From UBA4744 sp963717135 (lineage in GTDB: Bacteria > Actinomycetota > Acidimicrobiia > Spongiisociales > UBA4744), in contig CAVQVN010000002.1 in NCBI GenBank assembly GCA_963717135.1, forward strand, positions 62,001 through 126,000: a DNA stretch of 64,000 bases, written 5' to 3'. Below the pieces are notes generated by a model. The model was given only the letters and a program-made list of their open reading frames with translations, did not search any database and was not told the origin of the DNA. The translations under genes and the position numbers were made by a program. Below are positions 1 to 7,365 of this stretch, in pieces. Position 1 is the stretch's first letter. The number at the start of each line of letters is the position of its first letter.

Positions 1-696
1 CTGAACCGGGTGGTTGCCGCCGCTCACTCCGTGGGCGCTCTCGTGTACGTCGATGCCGTGCACTACTCGCCGCATGGTTTGGTCGATGTGCAGGAGCTCG
101 GATGCGACTTTCTGGTGGCATCCGCCTACAAGTTCTTCGGTCCTCATGTCGGGTTTGTGTACGGCCGCCATGACCTGTTTGCCGAGATCGAGGCATACAA
201 GGTGAGGCCGGCCCCCTCAGACCCGCCCGGCAAGTGGGAGACCGGCACCCAGAGTTTTGAGAGTTTGGCCGGCGTAGCTGCCGCAATCGACTATCTCGCC
301 TCGCTGGGCGGGGTAGACAAATCTGTACCGCGTCGTCTGGCATTACAGGGGGCGATGGGCGTAATCACCGAACATGAGCACCGTCTGACAGATGTGTTTC
401 TGGAGGCGGTGGCCCGGAGGGACTTCCTCGCTCTCGCCGGCCCGGCCACCGCCGAGGGCCGGACCCCAACCTTCGCCCTGGCGGTTGATGGATTATCGGC
501 TCAGGAGGTGCAGCACCGGCTGGGGAATGAGGGGATCTTCGTGTGGGCCGGCCACTACTACGCGGTGGAAGTGATGAAGCGCCTCGGTGTGCTCGAGACG
601 GGTGGGCTGGTCAGGATCGGTTTCGTGCACTACAACACCAGAACCGAACTCGACCGGTTGGTGACCAGCCTCGACGGCCTGGTCGCCGAAAGGTGA
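1..696 (+). CDS. Cysteine desulfurase-like protein (class V aminotransferase fold), 5' truncated
   Basis: The frame is open from base 1, so the N-terminus lies outside the window; 231 residues remain. Class V aminotransferases are PLP enzymes. The likely PLP-binding lysine is in SAYKFFGPHVG (Lys at bases 130-132), preceded by the cofactor-contacting Asp-x-x-His of VDAVHYSPHG. The KFFGPH context resembles the VC1184-type cysteine desulfurase-like subfamily rather than IscS or SufS proper. No downstream suf or isc gene follows, so a role in bulk Fe-S assembly is not supported here. The next supported gene is convergent. Confidence 0.8.
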   Translation: MNRVVAAAHSVGALVYVDAVHYSPHGLVDVQELGCDFLVASAYKFFGPHVGFVYGRHDLFAEIEAYKVRPAPSDPPGKWETGTQSFESLAGVAAAIDYLASLGGVDKSVPRRLALQGAMGVITEHEHRLTDVFLEAVARRDFLALAGPATAEGRTPTFALAVDGLSAQEVQHRLGNEGIFVWAGHYYAVEVMKRLGVLETGGLVRIGFVHYNTRTELDRLVTSLDGLVAER

Positions 697-700
697 TCGT

Positions 701-853
701 CTAGGCGCGCTCTTTTCCTATCGGCACGCGCTCCCTCGTTACGATCGATGGGAGTCGCCGCAACCGTCGTGCGGCTGCGTCACGTCCCCGATGGAACGCA
801 TCCATCAGATTGCGGCGCTGCTTTGCGTGTTTTCCCCGTTTGGACTCTTGCAT
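701..853 (-). CDS. Possible small, very basic protein (50 aa)
   Basis: An ATG frame on the reverse strand fills most of the 243-base gap between two convergent genes. It encodes 50 residues with about 17 Arg/Lys (for example RDAAARRLRRL). An AGGAG lies about 10 bases upstream of the ATG, which is a long spacing. Third-position GC looks close to the genome average rather than the high values of neighbouring genes, which argues against coding. No family recognised. It may be a chance frame. Confidence 0.22.
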   Translation of the reverse strand: MQESKRGKHAKQRRNLMDAFHRGRDAAARRLRRLPSIVTRERVPIGKERA

Positions 854-939
854 GTCGCTGGGTCTCCTAACCGCCTTCTATCAATGTCGGCCCGGACCCG
901 CATTGATCTGGAGAATGGTTCGCCCGGCTCGCAAAGGGA

Positions 940-2190
940 CTAGTCCGCTCGACGGAACGTATCCATCCGGATGCTCTCTCCATCCAGGCGGGATCGTTCC
1001 GCAGCCAGGGCCAATAGGTGGCTCTCCAGGACCTCCCGAACGGTGGTGATCGATGACCCCTCGCCGCGCACTGCTGCCCGGAAAGCCTGGAGAACTCCAA
1101 AGTCGCCTCCGCCGTGTCCGCTTTGTGCGGGGGGAATAGGGCGTACGGAACGCCGCCCGGTGACGTGGTCGTGGTGTTCGATCGTGCTTCCGTAGCCGAA
1201 TTTGGCGCGGAGCGTGCCCCGGGTGCCGTCGTATCTCATCGTGCGACCTTCTTCATGCGAATGCCCCTGCACGGTCAACGTCACCGTGGCTCCCGAGGTC
1301 AGCTGCATGGCAACCACTTGATGGTCGGCGACATCGTTGTCGCAGCGAAATACGCATCGCCCGTAGGGGCCGGATTCCAGGGCAGCCCGACGACCGGCGA
1401 GGCTCAGGTCATCCGTGACGACGTGAACCGGCCACCCGGTCAACGACTCATTCATGTACACCCGGGTGGCATCGAATGGACAGTCCTCGGCGACCGGGCA
1501 CCCATCGGTGCACCGGGCAGGGGCGCCGGATGGAGCGTTCTCAGACCGGAAATGGATCAGGGACCCAAACGACTGCAGGCTGATCACCGGATCACCCAGA
1601 TTCCAGGTCAGAATGTCGAAATCGTGACAGGCTTTGGCGAGGATCATGGGGGCGGACTGGTCCGCCCGCCGCCAGTTGCCGCGCACGAAGCTGTGCGCCA
1701 TATGCCAATACAGGAAGTTCTCGCGGTGGGACACCGTCACGATTTCCCCCAACCGACCGGAGGTGATTTCCTCATGAAGGGTCTGGAAGAAGGGCGTATA
1801 GCGCAAGACGTGACACACCTGGATCAGACGATCGGCCCGGTCGGCGGTGGCGACCAGATTGATCAGCTCACGTTTGGTGGTTGCCATCGGTTTCTCAACG
1901 AGAACGTGATAGCCCGATTCGAGGGCAGCCACGGCGGGGTCGTGATGCAACCGGTCCGGGGTGGCAACCAGGACGGCCTCGGCGAGCTGGGGTTGGTCCA
2001 GGAGGTCCTGCCAGGATTCATATTGCCGGTCGGCGGGTATTGAATGAAGCTCCGCGAATCGCTTCCGGCGTTCTGGGACAGGTTCGGCGACGGCTACGAA
2101 CCGGAGTTGAGACGGGTACTCGACCGCAAAAGGCCCATACGCGTACATCCCTCGCTGTCCGGCACCGATCAGGGCCATGGTCACCGGCAT
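940..2190 (-). CDS. Gfo/Idh/MocA family NAD(P)-dependent oxidoreductase
   Basis: 416 residues. The N-terminal Rossmann fold carries GAGQRG at residues 9-14, and the family hallmark EKP appears in VLVEKPMATT near residue 98. The C-terminal half is the Gfo/Idh substrate domain. A cysteine cluster, CTDGCPVAEDC near residue 208, plus a second pair RCVFRC near 260, matches a known subset of the family; its role (metal or structural) is not established. The substrate, probably a sugar or cyclitol derivative, cannot be read from sequence. The gene starts 19 bases after the patatin stop on the same strand, so the two are probably co-transcribed. Confidence 0.85.
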   Translation of the reverse strand: MPVTMALIGAGQRGMYAYGPFAVEYPSQLRFVAVAEPVPERRKRFAELHSIPADRQYESWQDLLDQPQLAEAVLVATPDRLHHDPAVAALESGYHVLVEKPMATTKRELINLVATADRADRLIQVCHVLRYTPFFQTLHEEITSGRLGEIVTVSHRENFLYWHMAHSFVRGNWRRADQSAPMILAKACHDFDILTWNLGDPVISLQSFGSLIHFRSENAPSGAPARCTDGCPVAEDCPFDATRVYMNESLTGWPVHVVTDDLSLAGRRAALESGPYGRCVFRCDNDVADHQVVAMQLTSGATVTLTVQGHSHEEGRTMRYDGTRGTLRAKFGYGSTIEHHDHVTGRRSVRPIPPAQSGHGGGDFGVLQAFRAAVRGEGSSITTVREVLESHLLALAAERSRLDGESIRMDTFRRAD

Positions 2191-2209
2191 GGATCGAGCT
2201 TCCCGGGTG

Positions 2210-3166
2210 TCAACGGACCGAATGGGTGTTGAGGTGACGGTCGAGAACGGCCCACACCTCGGGTTTGGCCAGTTTGTTGCGCATCGAAGCGAGAGTCCTG
2301 ACGAAGGTGGGGACGGCCGCGGCGGGTTCCATGGGGTTGGGTCTCATGGCGGCCATCACCATCGGGGAGGGCTGGAGCACCAGGATGTCGGCGGCGGGCC
2401 AGGCAGATTCGATGGCACGCAGCTCATCGTAGAGGGCGGTGCGGCCCACTCGATCGAAGACGCCCTCGTAGAACCGCGCTCCCTCACGCGGTTCCTCGGC
2501 GGCCATCGGGGCCAGTACAAGAACCAAATCGAGCGGGTCGGAGTTGCCGAGAAGCAGATCGGCGTGAGTGCCGGAAATGATCCCGCCGTCGACGTAGTGG
2601 TGGCCATCGATTTCGTAGGGATTGAAGATGACCGGGACCGCCGACGAGGCAGCAACGGCGTCCTTGAGCGCCACATCCGGCGCGGTGACCGTGCCAAAAG
2701 CCACCCGGGAATTGTCGGCGATGTCGAAGGCAACTATCACCGTGGCTCGATCCGGCCACCCGTGGGCCATCGCCCCCGTCTGCTCTACCACCCAATCGGC
2801 GATACCGCCCGCATGATGGAGAGCCGGACTCCCCAGCAACAGGGTAACGCCGGGTTTGCGCAGTCCGGGCAGCAAGCCCCTTCTTACCCAGCGGATCACT
2901 CCGCTGGGCCTCTGCCGTTGGAAGACTTGCCTCTGGATCCGTTCCGCTACCTGCTCGCGTCCCTCATGCGGGCGCACGATCGAATCGATGCTGAGGTCGC
3001 CCGCCCGGATCGTTGAGGCTACGAAGGATCCCGCCGAGGTGCCGATGATCACCTCGGAGTCGTTCGGGTGCCAACCCGTGGCCAGGTTGATGGCAAAGAG
3101 GGCTGCCAGGTGGTATGAAGCACCCGTGATGCCCCCGCCGCCGAGTACGAGACCTACTCTGCTCAC
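2210..3166 (-). CDS. Patatin-like phospholipase family protein
   Basis: 318 residues from a GTG start. The Ser-Asp catalytic dyad of patatins is visible: glycine-rich oxyanion motif GLVLGGGGITG near residues 5-15, nucleophile elbow GTSAGS with Ser44, and the Asp of VDGG at residue 193. Patatins hydrolyse acyl esters of lipids. There is no signal peptide, so a cytoplasmic or membrane-peripheral location is likely. The start lies 8 bases after a TAACCT -10 box and has no Shine-Dalgarno, implying a leaderless message. It is divergent from mshD and followed closely by an oxidoreductase gene. Confidence 0.85.
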   Translation of the reverse strand: MSRVGLVLGGGGITGASYHLAALFAINLATGWHPNDSEVIIGTSAGSFVASTIRAGDLSIDSIVRPHEGREQVAERIQRQVFQRQRPSGVIRWVRRGLLPGLRKPGVTLLLGSPALHHAGGIADWVVEQTGAMAHGWPDRATVIVAFDIADNSRVAFGTVTAPDVALKDAVAASSAVPVIFNPYEIDGHHYVDGGIISGTHADLLLGNSDPLDLVLVLAPMAAEEPREGARFYEGVFDRVGRTALYDELRAIESAWPAADILVLQPSPMVMAAMRPNPMEPAAAVPTFVRTLASMRNKLAKPEVWAVLDRHLNTHSVR

Positions 3167-3174
3167 GGATCGTC

Positions 3175-3180
3175 AGGTTA
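3175..3180 (-). promoter_or_regulatory. -10 box of the patatin-like gene (leaderless)
   Basis: TAACCT on the reverse strand, 8 bases before the GTG start at 3166. No Shine-Dalgarno lies in between. No clear -35 hexamer was seen. Confidence 0.5.
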
Positions 3181-3193
3181 CCCGTTTGGCTCC

Positions 3194-3199
3194 TAGGGT
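3194..3199 (+). promoter_or_regulatory. -10 box of mshD (leaderless)
   Basis: TAGGGT, 6 bases before the ATG at 3206, with no ribosome-binding site. It lies only 13 bases from the -10 box of the divergent patatin gene, so the two promoters must overlap. Confidence 0.45.
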
Positions 3200-3205
3200 T
3201 GAGCT

Positions 3206-4090
3206 ATGCAAGTCCGGCCGGTCCGTCATCCTCGAGATTTGGGAAGCCTCGACCGCTTGTTCGATGAATGCCGGATGGCCGACGGGCATGGACCGATCGG
3301 AGAGCACAAATACCTTGCTTTGGTGGCCGGCAGCTCAGAGACCATCTTGGGACGCATCGTCGAAGATGACGGGAACCTGATCGGCTACTTCCATCTCAGT
3401 CCCCGCCGGGATGGCGACGGTTGGGTCCTCGAGGCGGCGATCCATCCGGGACACCGACATCCCGCAACCATCCGGAACCTGATGCAGTACGCCCTTGATC
3501 TGGCAACGGGCACCGGCCGGGGAGCGATTAGGGCGTGGGTTTACCACCCGGTGGTCGCCCAGGTAGTCACCATGATGGGGTTCCGAATTGAACGGGAGCT
3601 CTTACAGATGCGCATGACGCTCCCGCCCAAGTCTGAACCGGCGATGCCGGCCGGGGTTCGTCTCGCCTCGTTTCGGACGGGTTCTGATGAATCCGCCTGG
3701 CTCCAGGTCAACAACCGGGCCTTCGCGGGTCATCCCGAAAACGGGGAGTGGACCGCCGAGATCCTGTCGGAGCGCATCCATCAGCCCTGGTTCGACGCGA
3801 CCGGGCTCCTGATGGCCTGGCAGGGCGATGAGTTGGTGGGGTTCTGCTGGACCAAAGTCCACCCCGGTGACCTCGGCGAGGTCTATGTCCTGGCAGTCGA
3901 TCCGCGTTACCAGCGGCGATCGCTCGGAAGGTGGCTCGCGCTGGAAGCGCTGATGTATCTGCACCGAAGAAGGAACGCTCTCAACGCCATGGTGTACGTG
4001 GATGCCACCAACGGGGTTGCGGTGAGGATGTATGAACGGCTCGGTTTCGAGTTGGATCACATCGACCGGTCGTATGTGTGGAAGGGTTGA
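3206..4090 (+). CDS. mshD: Mycothiol synthase (two-domain GNAT acetyltransferase)
   Basis: 294 residues, the usual MshD length. MshD transfers acetyl from acetyl-CoA to Cys-GlcN-Ins, the last step of mycothiol synthesis. Two tandem GNAT domains are present (about 1-135 and 150-294). The C-terminal one holds the MshD-type signatures VNNRAFAGHPENG, GFCWTKVH, GEVYVLAVDP followed by a QRRSLGR acetyl-CoA loop, and a closing AVRMYERLGFELDHID. Other msh genes are not in the window. Mycothiol is restricted to Actinomycetota, so this gene fixes the lineage. Its message appears leaderless. Confidence 0.9.
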   Translation: MQVRPVRHPRDLGSLDRLFDECRMADGHGPIGEHKYLALVAGSSETILGRIVEDDGNLIGYFHLSPRRDGDGWVLEAAIHPGHRHPATIRNLMQYALDLATGTGRGAIRAWVYHPVVAQVVTMMGFRIERELLQMRMTLPPKSEPAMPAGVRLASFRTGSDESAWLQVNNRAFAGHPENGEWTAEILSERIHQPWFDATGLLMAWQGDELVGFCWTKVHPGDLGEVYVLAVDPRYQRRSLGRWLALEALMYLHRRRNALNAMVYVDATNGVAVRMYERLGFELDHIDRSYVWKG

Positions 4091-4096
4091 ACCCGC

Positions 4097-4324
4097 TCAA
4101 GTTGACAGCGGGACGCCGAACCTTCGCGCGCAGGATGGACACTCCTGATCTGTCTCCCGGGTGGGCGATTGGCACCAGGGGCAGGGGAGATCGCCTGCTT
4201 CAAGGTACTCGTCGTACCAACCGCTGGTGTCAAAGGAGAAGGCGTGGTTCCGCGAGCGGAAACGACGCGATGAGAAGAGCAGCAGAGCGCTGATGATCGA
4301 CGCGGTAGCGACTATTTCCAACAC
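4097..4324 (-). CDS. Small membrane-anchored zinc-ribbon protein (75 aa)
   Basis: A GTG start is preceded by GGAGG six bases upstream, a strong ribosome-binding site that singles out this frame from a longer overlapping one. The protein has one N-terminal membrane helix (about residues 2-18, LEIVATASIISALLLF), a basic stop-transfer stretch RRFRSR, an aromatic middle segment, and a C-terminal zinc ribbon made of CPWC (residues 48-51) and CPSC (62-65) that ends 10 residues later. It is predicted to face the cytoplasm with its ribbon. No named family recognised. It is convergent with mshD, with only 6 bases between the genes. Confidence 0.65.
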   Translation of the reverse strand: MLEIVATASIISALLLFSSRRFRSRNHAFSFDTSGWYDEYLEAGDLPCPWCQSPTRETDQECPSCARRFGVPLST

Positions 4325-4395
4325 CGAAGTTCCTCCAGCTCGTCCGTGCGCGCAGACTAGAGCCGGGCGCGCGGATAGTGAAGGATTTCGCGACC

Positions 4396-5223
4396 TCAGC
4401 GCGAAAGCACCCGCCGGAGCTCCTCGACGATGTAGTTGAGGCTGTCGAGCCGACCCTCGCGAGTTTCCGCTTCGCGCAGGAGAATCATTCCGGCGTGATA
4501 GGCGATCCACGAGTCCAGGTCGTCCTCCGACAGAGCGGCCCCGTAGCCTTCGGCGAGGGCCGCCGCCGCCACCGGACCGGCCTGAAGCCGAAGGAGCCAA
4601 GTTGCCAGGCTGAAATCCCACTCCGGCGGCGCCAGTGTTGCCCACTCCCAATTGATCAGCGTCACGTCGCCGGCCCCATTGACCAGGAAACTCTCCGGCC
4701 GCGGATTGGTATGAGCGGCTCGAGGCTCGCCGCTTGGTGGCGGGTTGGCAGCCAGACCTCTGCTGAGCAATTCGGGTGGAATCTGAAGCTTGCGGCGATA
4801 ACGACCAAGCCGCTCGAAGGTCGAACGGAAGTCGGAAGCCAGCCATTCGGCGTCCATGCCGCCGGCGAGATTCGACAAGGGTTCAGGATCCGACCTGTGT
4901 ACTGCCTGGAGGACGTGTCCGGCACGACGGGCTGCGCCGGGGCTCTCCGGCAGGTTGGCCAAGGACCAGGTACCGGGGTCGATGAACTTGACCCAACTAA
5001 TTTCGTCTTCGGTTCCCCGCTCGATGACCTGCGGTACGCCTTCGACGCCTTGCAAGGCGAGCAACGCCCGGCGCTCGCGGCGTTCATGGGTGGCCGAGGC
5101 ATAAACTTTGACCAGATAAGCGCCGTCCGCCGGCCAAATGCGGAAAATCCGGTTGGTCCCCCGGGTGATTTCTTGGATTTTTCCGCCGGCGGCCAGCTTC
5201 TTGGCTATGTCGACTGGTTGCAT
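4396..5223 (-). CDS. Aminoglycoside phosphotransferase-fold protein lacking kinase catalytic residues
   Basis: 275 residues from ATG at 5223, with GGGGA just upstream; a TTG 12 bases earlier is possible. The fold is that of the APH/choline kinase family: an N-lobe with the ATP-lysine strand AYLVKVYA (Lys39) and a C-lobe. The catalytic loop, normally HxDxxxxN, reads HTNPRPES (171-178), so Asp becomes Asn173 and Asn becomes Ser178. The metal-binding Asp of the IDWE-type motif is also Asn (LINWE, Asn191). All three key residues are replaced, so catalysis is unlikely. It is divergent from thrS, sharing a short intergenic region. Confidence 0.75.
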   Translation of the reverse strand: MQPVDIAKKLAAGGKIQEITRGTNRIFRIWPADGAYLVKVYASATHERRERRALLALQGVEGVPQVIERGTEDEISWVKFIDPGTWSLANLPESPGAARRAGHVLQAVHRSDPEPLSNLAGGMDAEWLASDFRSTFERLGRYRRKLQIPPELLSRGLAANPPPSGEPRAAHTNPRPESFLVNGAGDVTLINWEWATLAPPEWDFSLATWLLRLQAGPVAAAALAEGYGAALSEDDLDSWIAYHAGMILLREAETREGRLDSLNYIVEELRRVLSR

Positions 5224-5302
5224 AACTGTCCCCAAGATCGGTAAATGGTCGTATCGTTGATGTTCGGCTTCAATACGCTACCCGCAAAGACTACGTGAGA
5301 GA

Positions 5303-7240
5303 GTGAACGTGTCCATTGAAATCCTTTTCCCAGATGATTCACAGCGAGAATTCCCGGACGGCACCACCGGGCTCCAAGTGGCGGAGAGCATCGGCGCCCG
5401 GTTGGCAGGCGCCGCGGTTGCGGTAAAGCTGGACGGAGCCTGGCTAGACCTGACCACTCCGTTGCCCCACGGTGGCCGTGTGGAGATCGTAACCGAACAG
5501 AGTGAGGAAGGAAGGCATGTGCTGCGACATTCTGCCGCCCACGTCCTTGCCCAGGCGGTGCTGACTCTGCACGACGGCGCGTCGTTTGCCATTGGCCCTC
5601 CGATTGAAGATGGCTTCTACTACGACTTTGACATCGGGCGACCCTTCACGCCCGAGGATCTCGAGCGGATAGAGGAGAAGATGGCCGACATCATCGCCGC
5701 CGACCAACCGTTTATCCGTAGTGAGATGTCGAAGTCCGACGCCCTGGAGGTTTTTGCGGATCAGCCCTTCAAACGCGAGATCATCGAGTCGGTCGATGAG
5801 AGCGAGGTGGAAGCCGGTCAGGTCGTGAGCGCCTACAGCAACGATGGGTTCATCGACCTTTGCCGCGGTCCCCACGTTCCTTCGACGGGGAGATTGTCCG
5901 CGGTCAAACTTCTCCGCACCGCCGGTGCTTACTGGCGGGGCGATGAGAAGCGGCCTCAGCTGCAGCGGATCTACGGGACTGCCTGGGAGAACAAGAAGGC
6001 TCTGAATGAGTATCTCCACCGGCTCGAGGAAGCCGAAAGGCGTGATCACCGCAAATTGGGCGCCGAGCTGGATCTGTTTTCGTTCCCACCCGAATTGGGC
6101 AGCGGGTTGGCGGTATGGCATCCCAAGGGCGGTTTGATGCGGATGATCATCGAGGATTACAGCCGTCGCACTCACCTGAGTCATGGCTACCAAATCGTCG
6201 CCACTCCCCACGTGGCGAAAGCGCACCTTTGGGAAACCTCCGGGCACCTCGATTTCTACGCCGACGCCATGTATCCGGAGATGGAACTCGACCACGGCGA
6301 CGGCTATTACGTGAAACCCATGAACTGCCCGTTCCATATCCTGGTTTTCAAGAGCCGCAGCCGCTCGTATCGTGAATTCCCGCTTCGTCTCTTTGAACTG
6401 GGGACCGTCTATCGGTACGAGCGGTCCGGCGTGGTTCATGGTTTGCTCAGAGCGCGCGGTTTCACTCAGGATGACAGTCACATCTTCTGCACCCGGGCGC
6501 AGCTTGGGGAGGAATTACAGAACCTGCTCGACTTCACCCTGATGGTGATTCGGGATTTCGGGTTCACCGAATTCGAAGCAGAGCTATCCACCCGGCCAGA
6601 CAAGTACGTCGGTGAGGTCGCCTTCTGGGATGAAGCGACCGAAGCTCTGGCCGAGGCGCTGGTCAAGGCCGGGCTGGAGTACCGCGTCGCTCACGGAGAG
6701 GGAGCCTTCTACGGGCCGAAGATAGACGTGCACATCAAGGACGCCATCGGCCGGAGGTGGCAACTGTCGACTATCCAAGTGGACTTCTCGAATCCCGAAC
6801 GTTTCGACCTCGAGTACACCACCACCGACAACACCCGGGAACGCCCGGTCATGGTGCACCGCGCCTTGTTAGGGTCCGTGGAACGTTTCTTCGGCATCCT
6901 GGTCGAGCACTACGCCGGAGCTTTCCCGATGTGGCTTGCCCCTGTTCAGGCGACCATCGTTCCCGTAGCAGATAGACACCTCGAGTATGCCGAAGGCGTA
7001 GCCGCCCAATTGAGGGGAGCCGGTCTGCGGGTCGAGGTGGACGAAACCGGCGAGACGGTTGGCGAGAAGATTCGTCGGGCGCTCGTCGATAAACACCCTG
7101 CGGTTCTGGTGGTTGGAGATCGAGACGTCGAGAACGGCACGGTAGGGCTCCGGTATTACGGCGAAGAGGCAGAGGAGCGGGGCCTGGAGGTGTCCGTAGC
7201 GGTTGCGGCGATCGCAGAGGCGGCGCGCCCACCTCGTTGA
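5303..7240 (+). CDS. thrS: Threonine--tRNA ligase
   Basis: 645 residues, full length. It charges tRNA-Thr. Domains in order: TGS (about 1-64), N2 editing domain with the HxxxH motif HSAAH (about 77) and CRGPHVPSTG, the class II catalytic core with PMNCPFHI (zinc-binding Cys), motif 2 RYERSGVVHGLLRARGFTQ, and an anticodon-binding domain from about 545. The start is GTG at 5303; a second in-frame GTG lies 6 bases on. No T-box is visible: the upstream gap is only about 80 bases, with a TACGCT -10 candidate at 5274-5279. Confidence 0.95.
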   Translation: MNVSIEILFPDDSQREFPDGTTGLQVAESIGARLAGAAVAVKLDGAWLDLTTPLPHGGRVEIVTEQSEEGRHVLRHSAAHVLAQAVLTLHDGASFAIGPPIEDGFYYDFDIGRPFTPEDLERIEEKMADIIAADQPFIRSEMSKSDALEVFADQPFKREIIESVDESEVEAGQVVSAYSNDGFIDLCRGPHVPSTGRLSAVKLLRTAGAYWRGDEKRPQLQRIYGTAWENKKALNEYLHRLEEAERRDHRKLGAELDLFSFPPELGSGLAVWHPKGGLMRMIIEDYSRRTHLSHGYQIVATPHVAKAHLWETSGHLDFYADAMYPEMELDHGDGYYVKPMNCPFHILVFKSRSRSYREFPLRLFELGTVYRYERSGVVHGLLRARGFTQDDSHIFCTRAQLGEELQNLLDFTLMVIRDFGFTEFEAELSTRPDKYVGEVAFWDEATEALAEALVKAGLEYRVAHGEGAFYGPKIDVHIKDAIGRRWQLSTIQVDFSNPERFDLEYTTTDNTRERPVMVHRALLGSVERFFGILVEHYAGAFPMWLAPVQATIVPVADRHLEYAEGVAAQLRGAGLRVEVDETGETVGEKIRRALVDKHPAVLVVGDRDVENGTVGLRYYGEEAEERGLEVSVAVAAIAEAARPPR

Positions 7241-7365
7241 ACGACCCGGTCTGATACAACTCTGCCGCGACGTGTGACATTTACAGTCGCAGGTCCTCCT
7301 AAGCTATGGATTCGATTTTTCCTTTGTATTGCTTGGCCTGATAGAAACTCGTTAGGGAGAACCCC

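Noticed and set aside
757..775. Terminator hairpin GCCGCA/TGCGGC in the first convergent gap
   Set aside because: Six base pairs, seven-base loop, no U-tract; too weak to call.
5224..5302. T-box or amino-acid-sensing leader before thrS
   Set aside because: The gap is too short and contains no T-box sequence or terminator.
5444..6481. 345-residue reverse frame inside thrS
   Set aside because: Shadow of thrS with His/Gln/Val-rich low-information sequence and no family motif.
7241..7365. Terminator between thrS and the MMPL gene
   Set aside because: An interrupted CTGC-CGCGAC/GTCGCAG pairing is present, but it has a bulge, a long loop and no U-tract.
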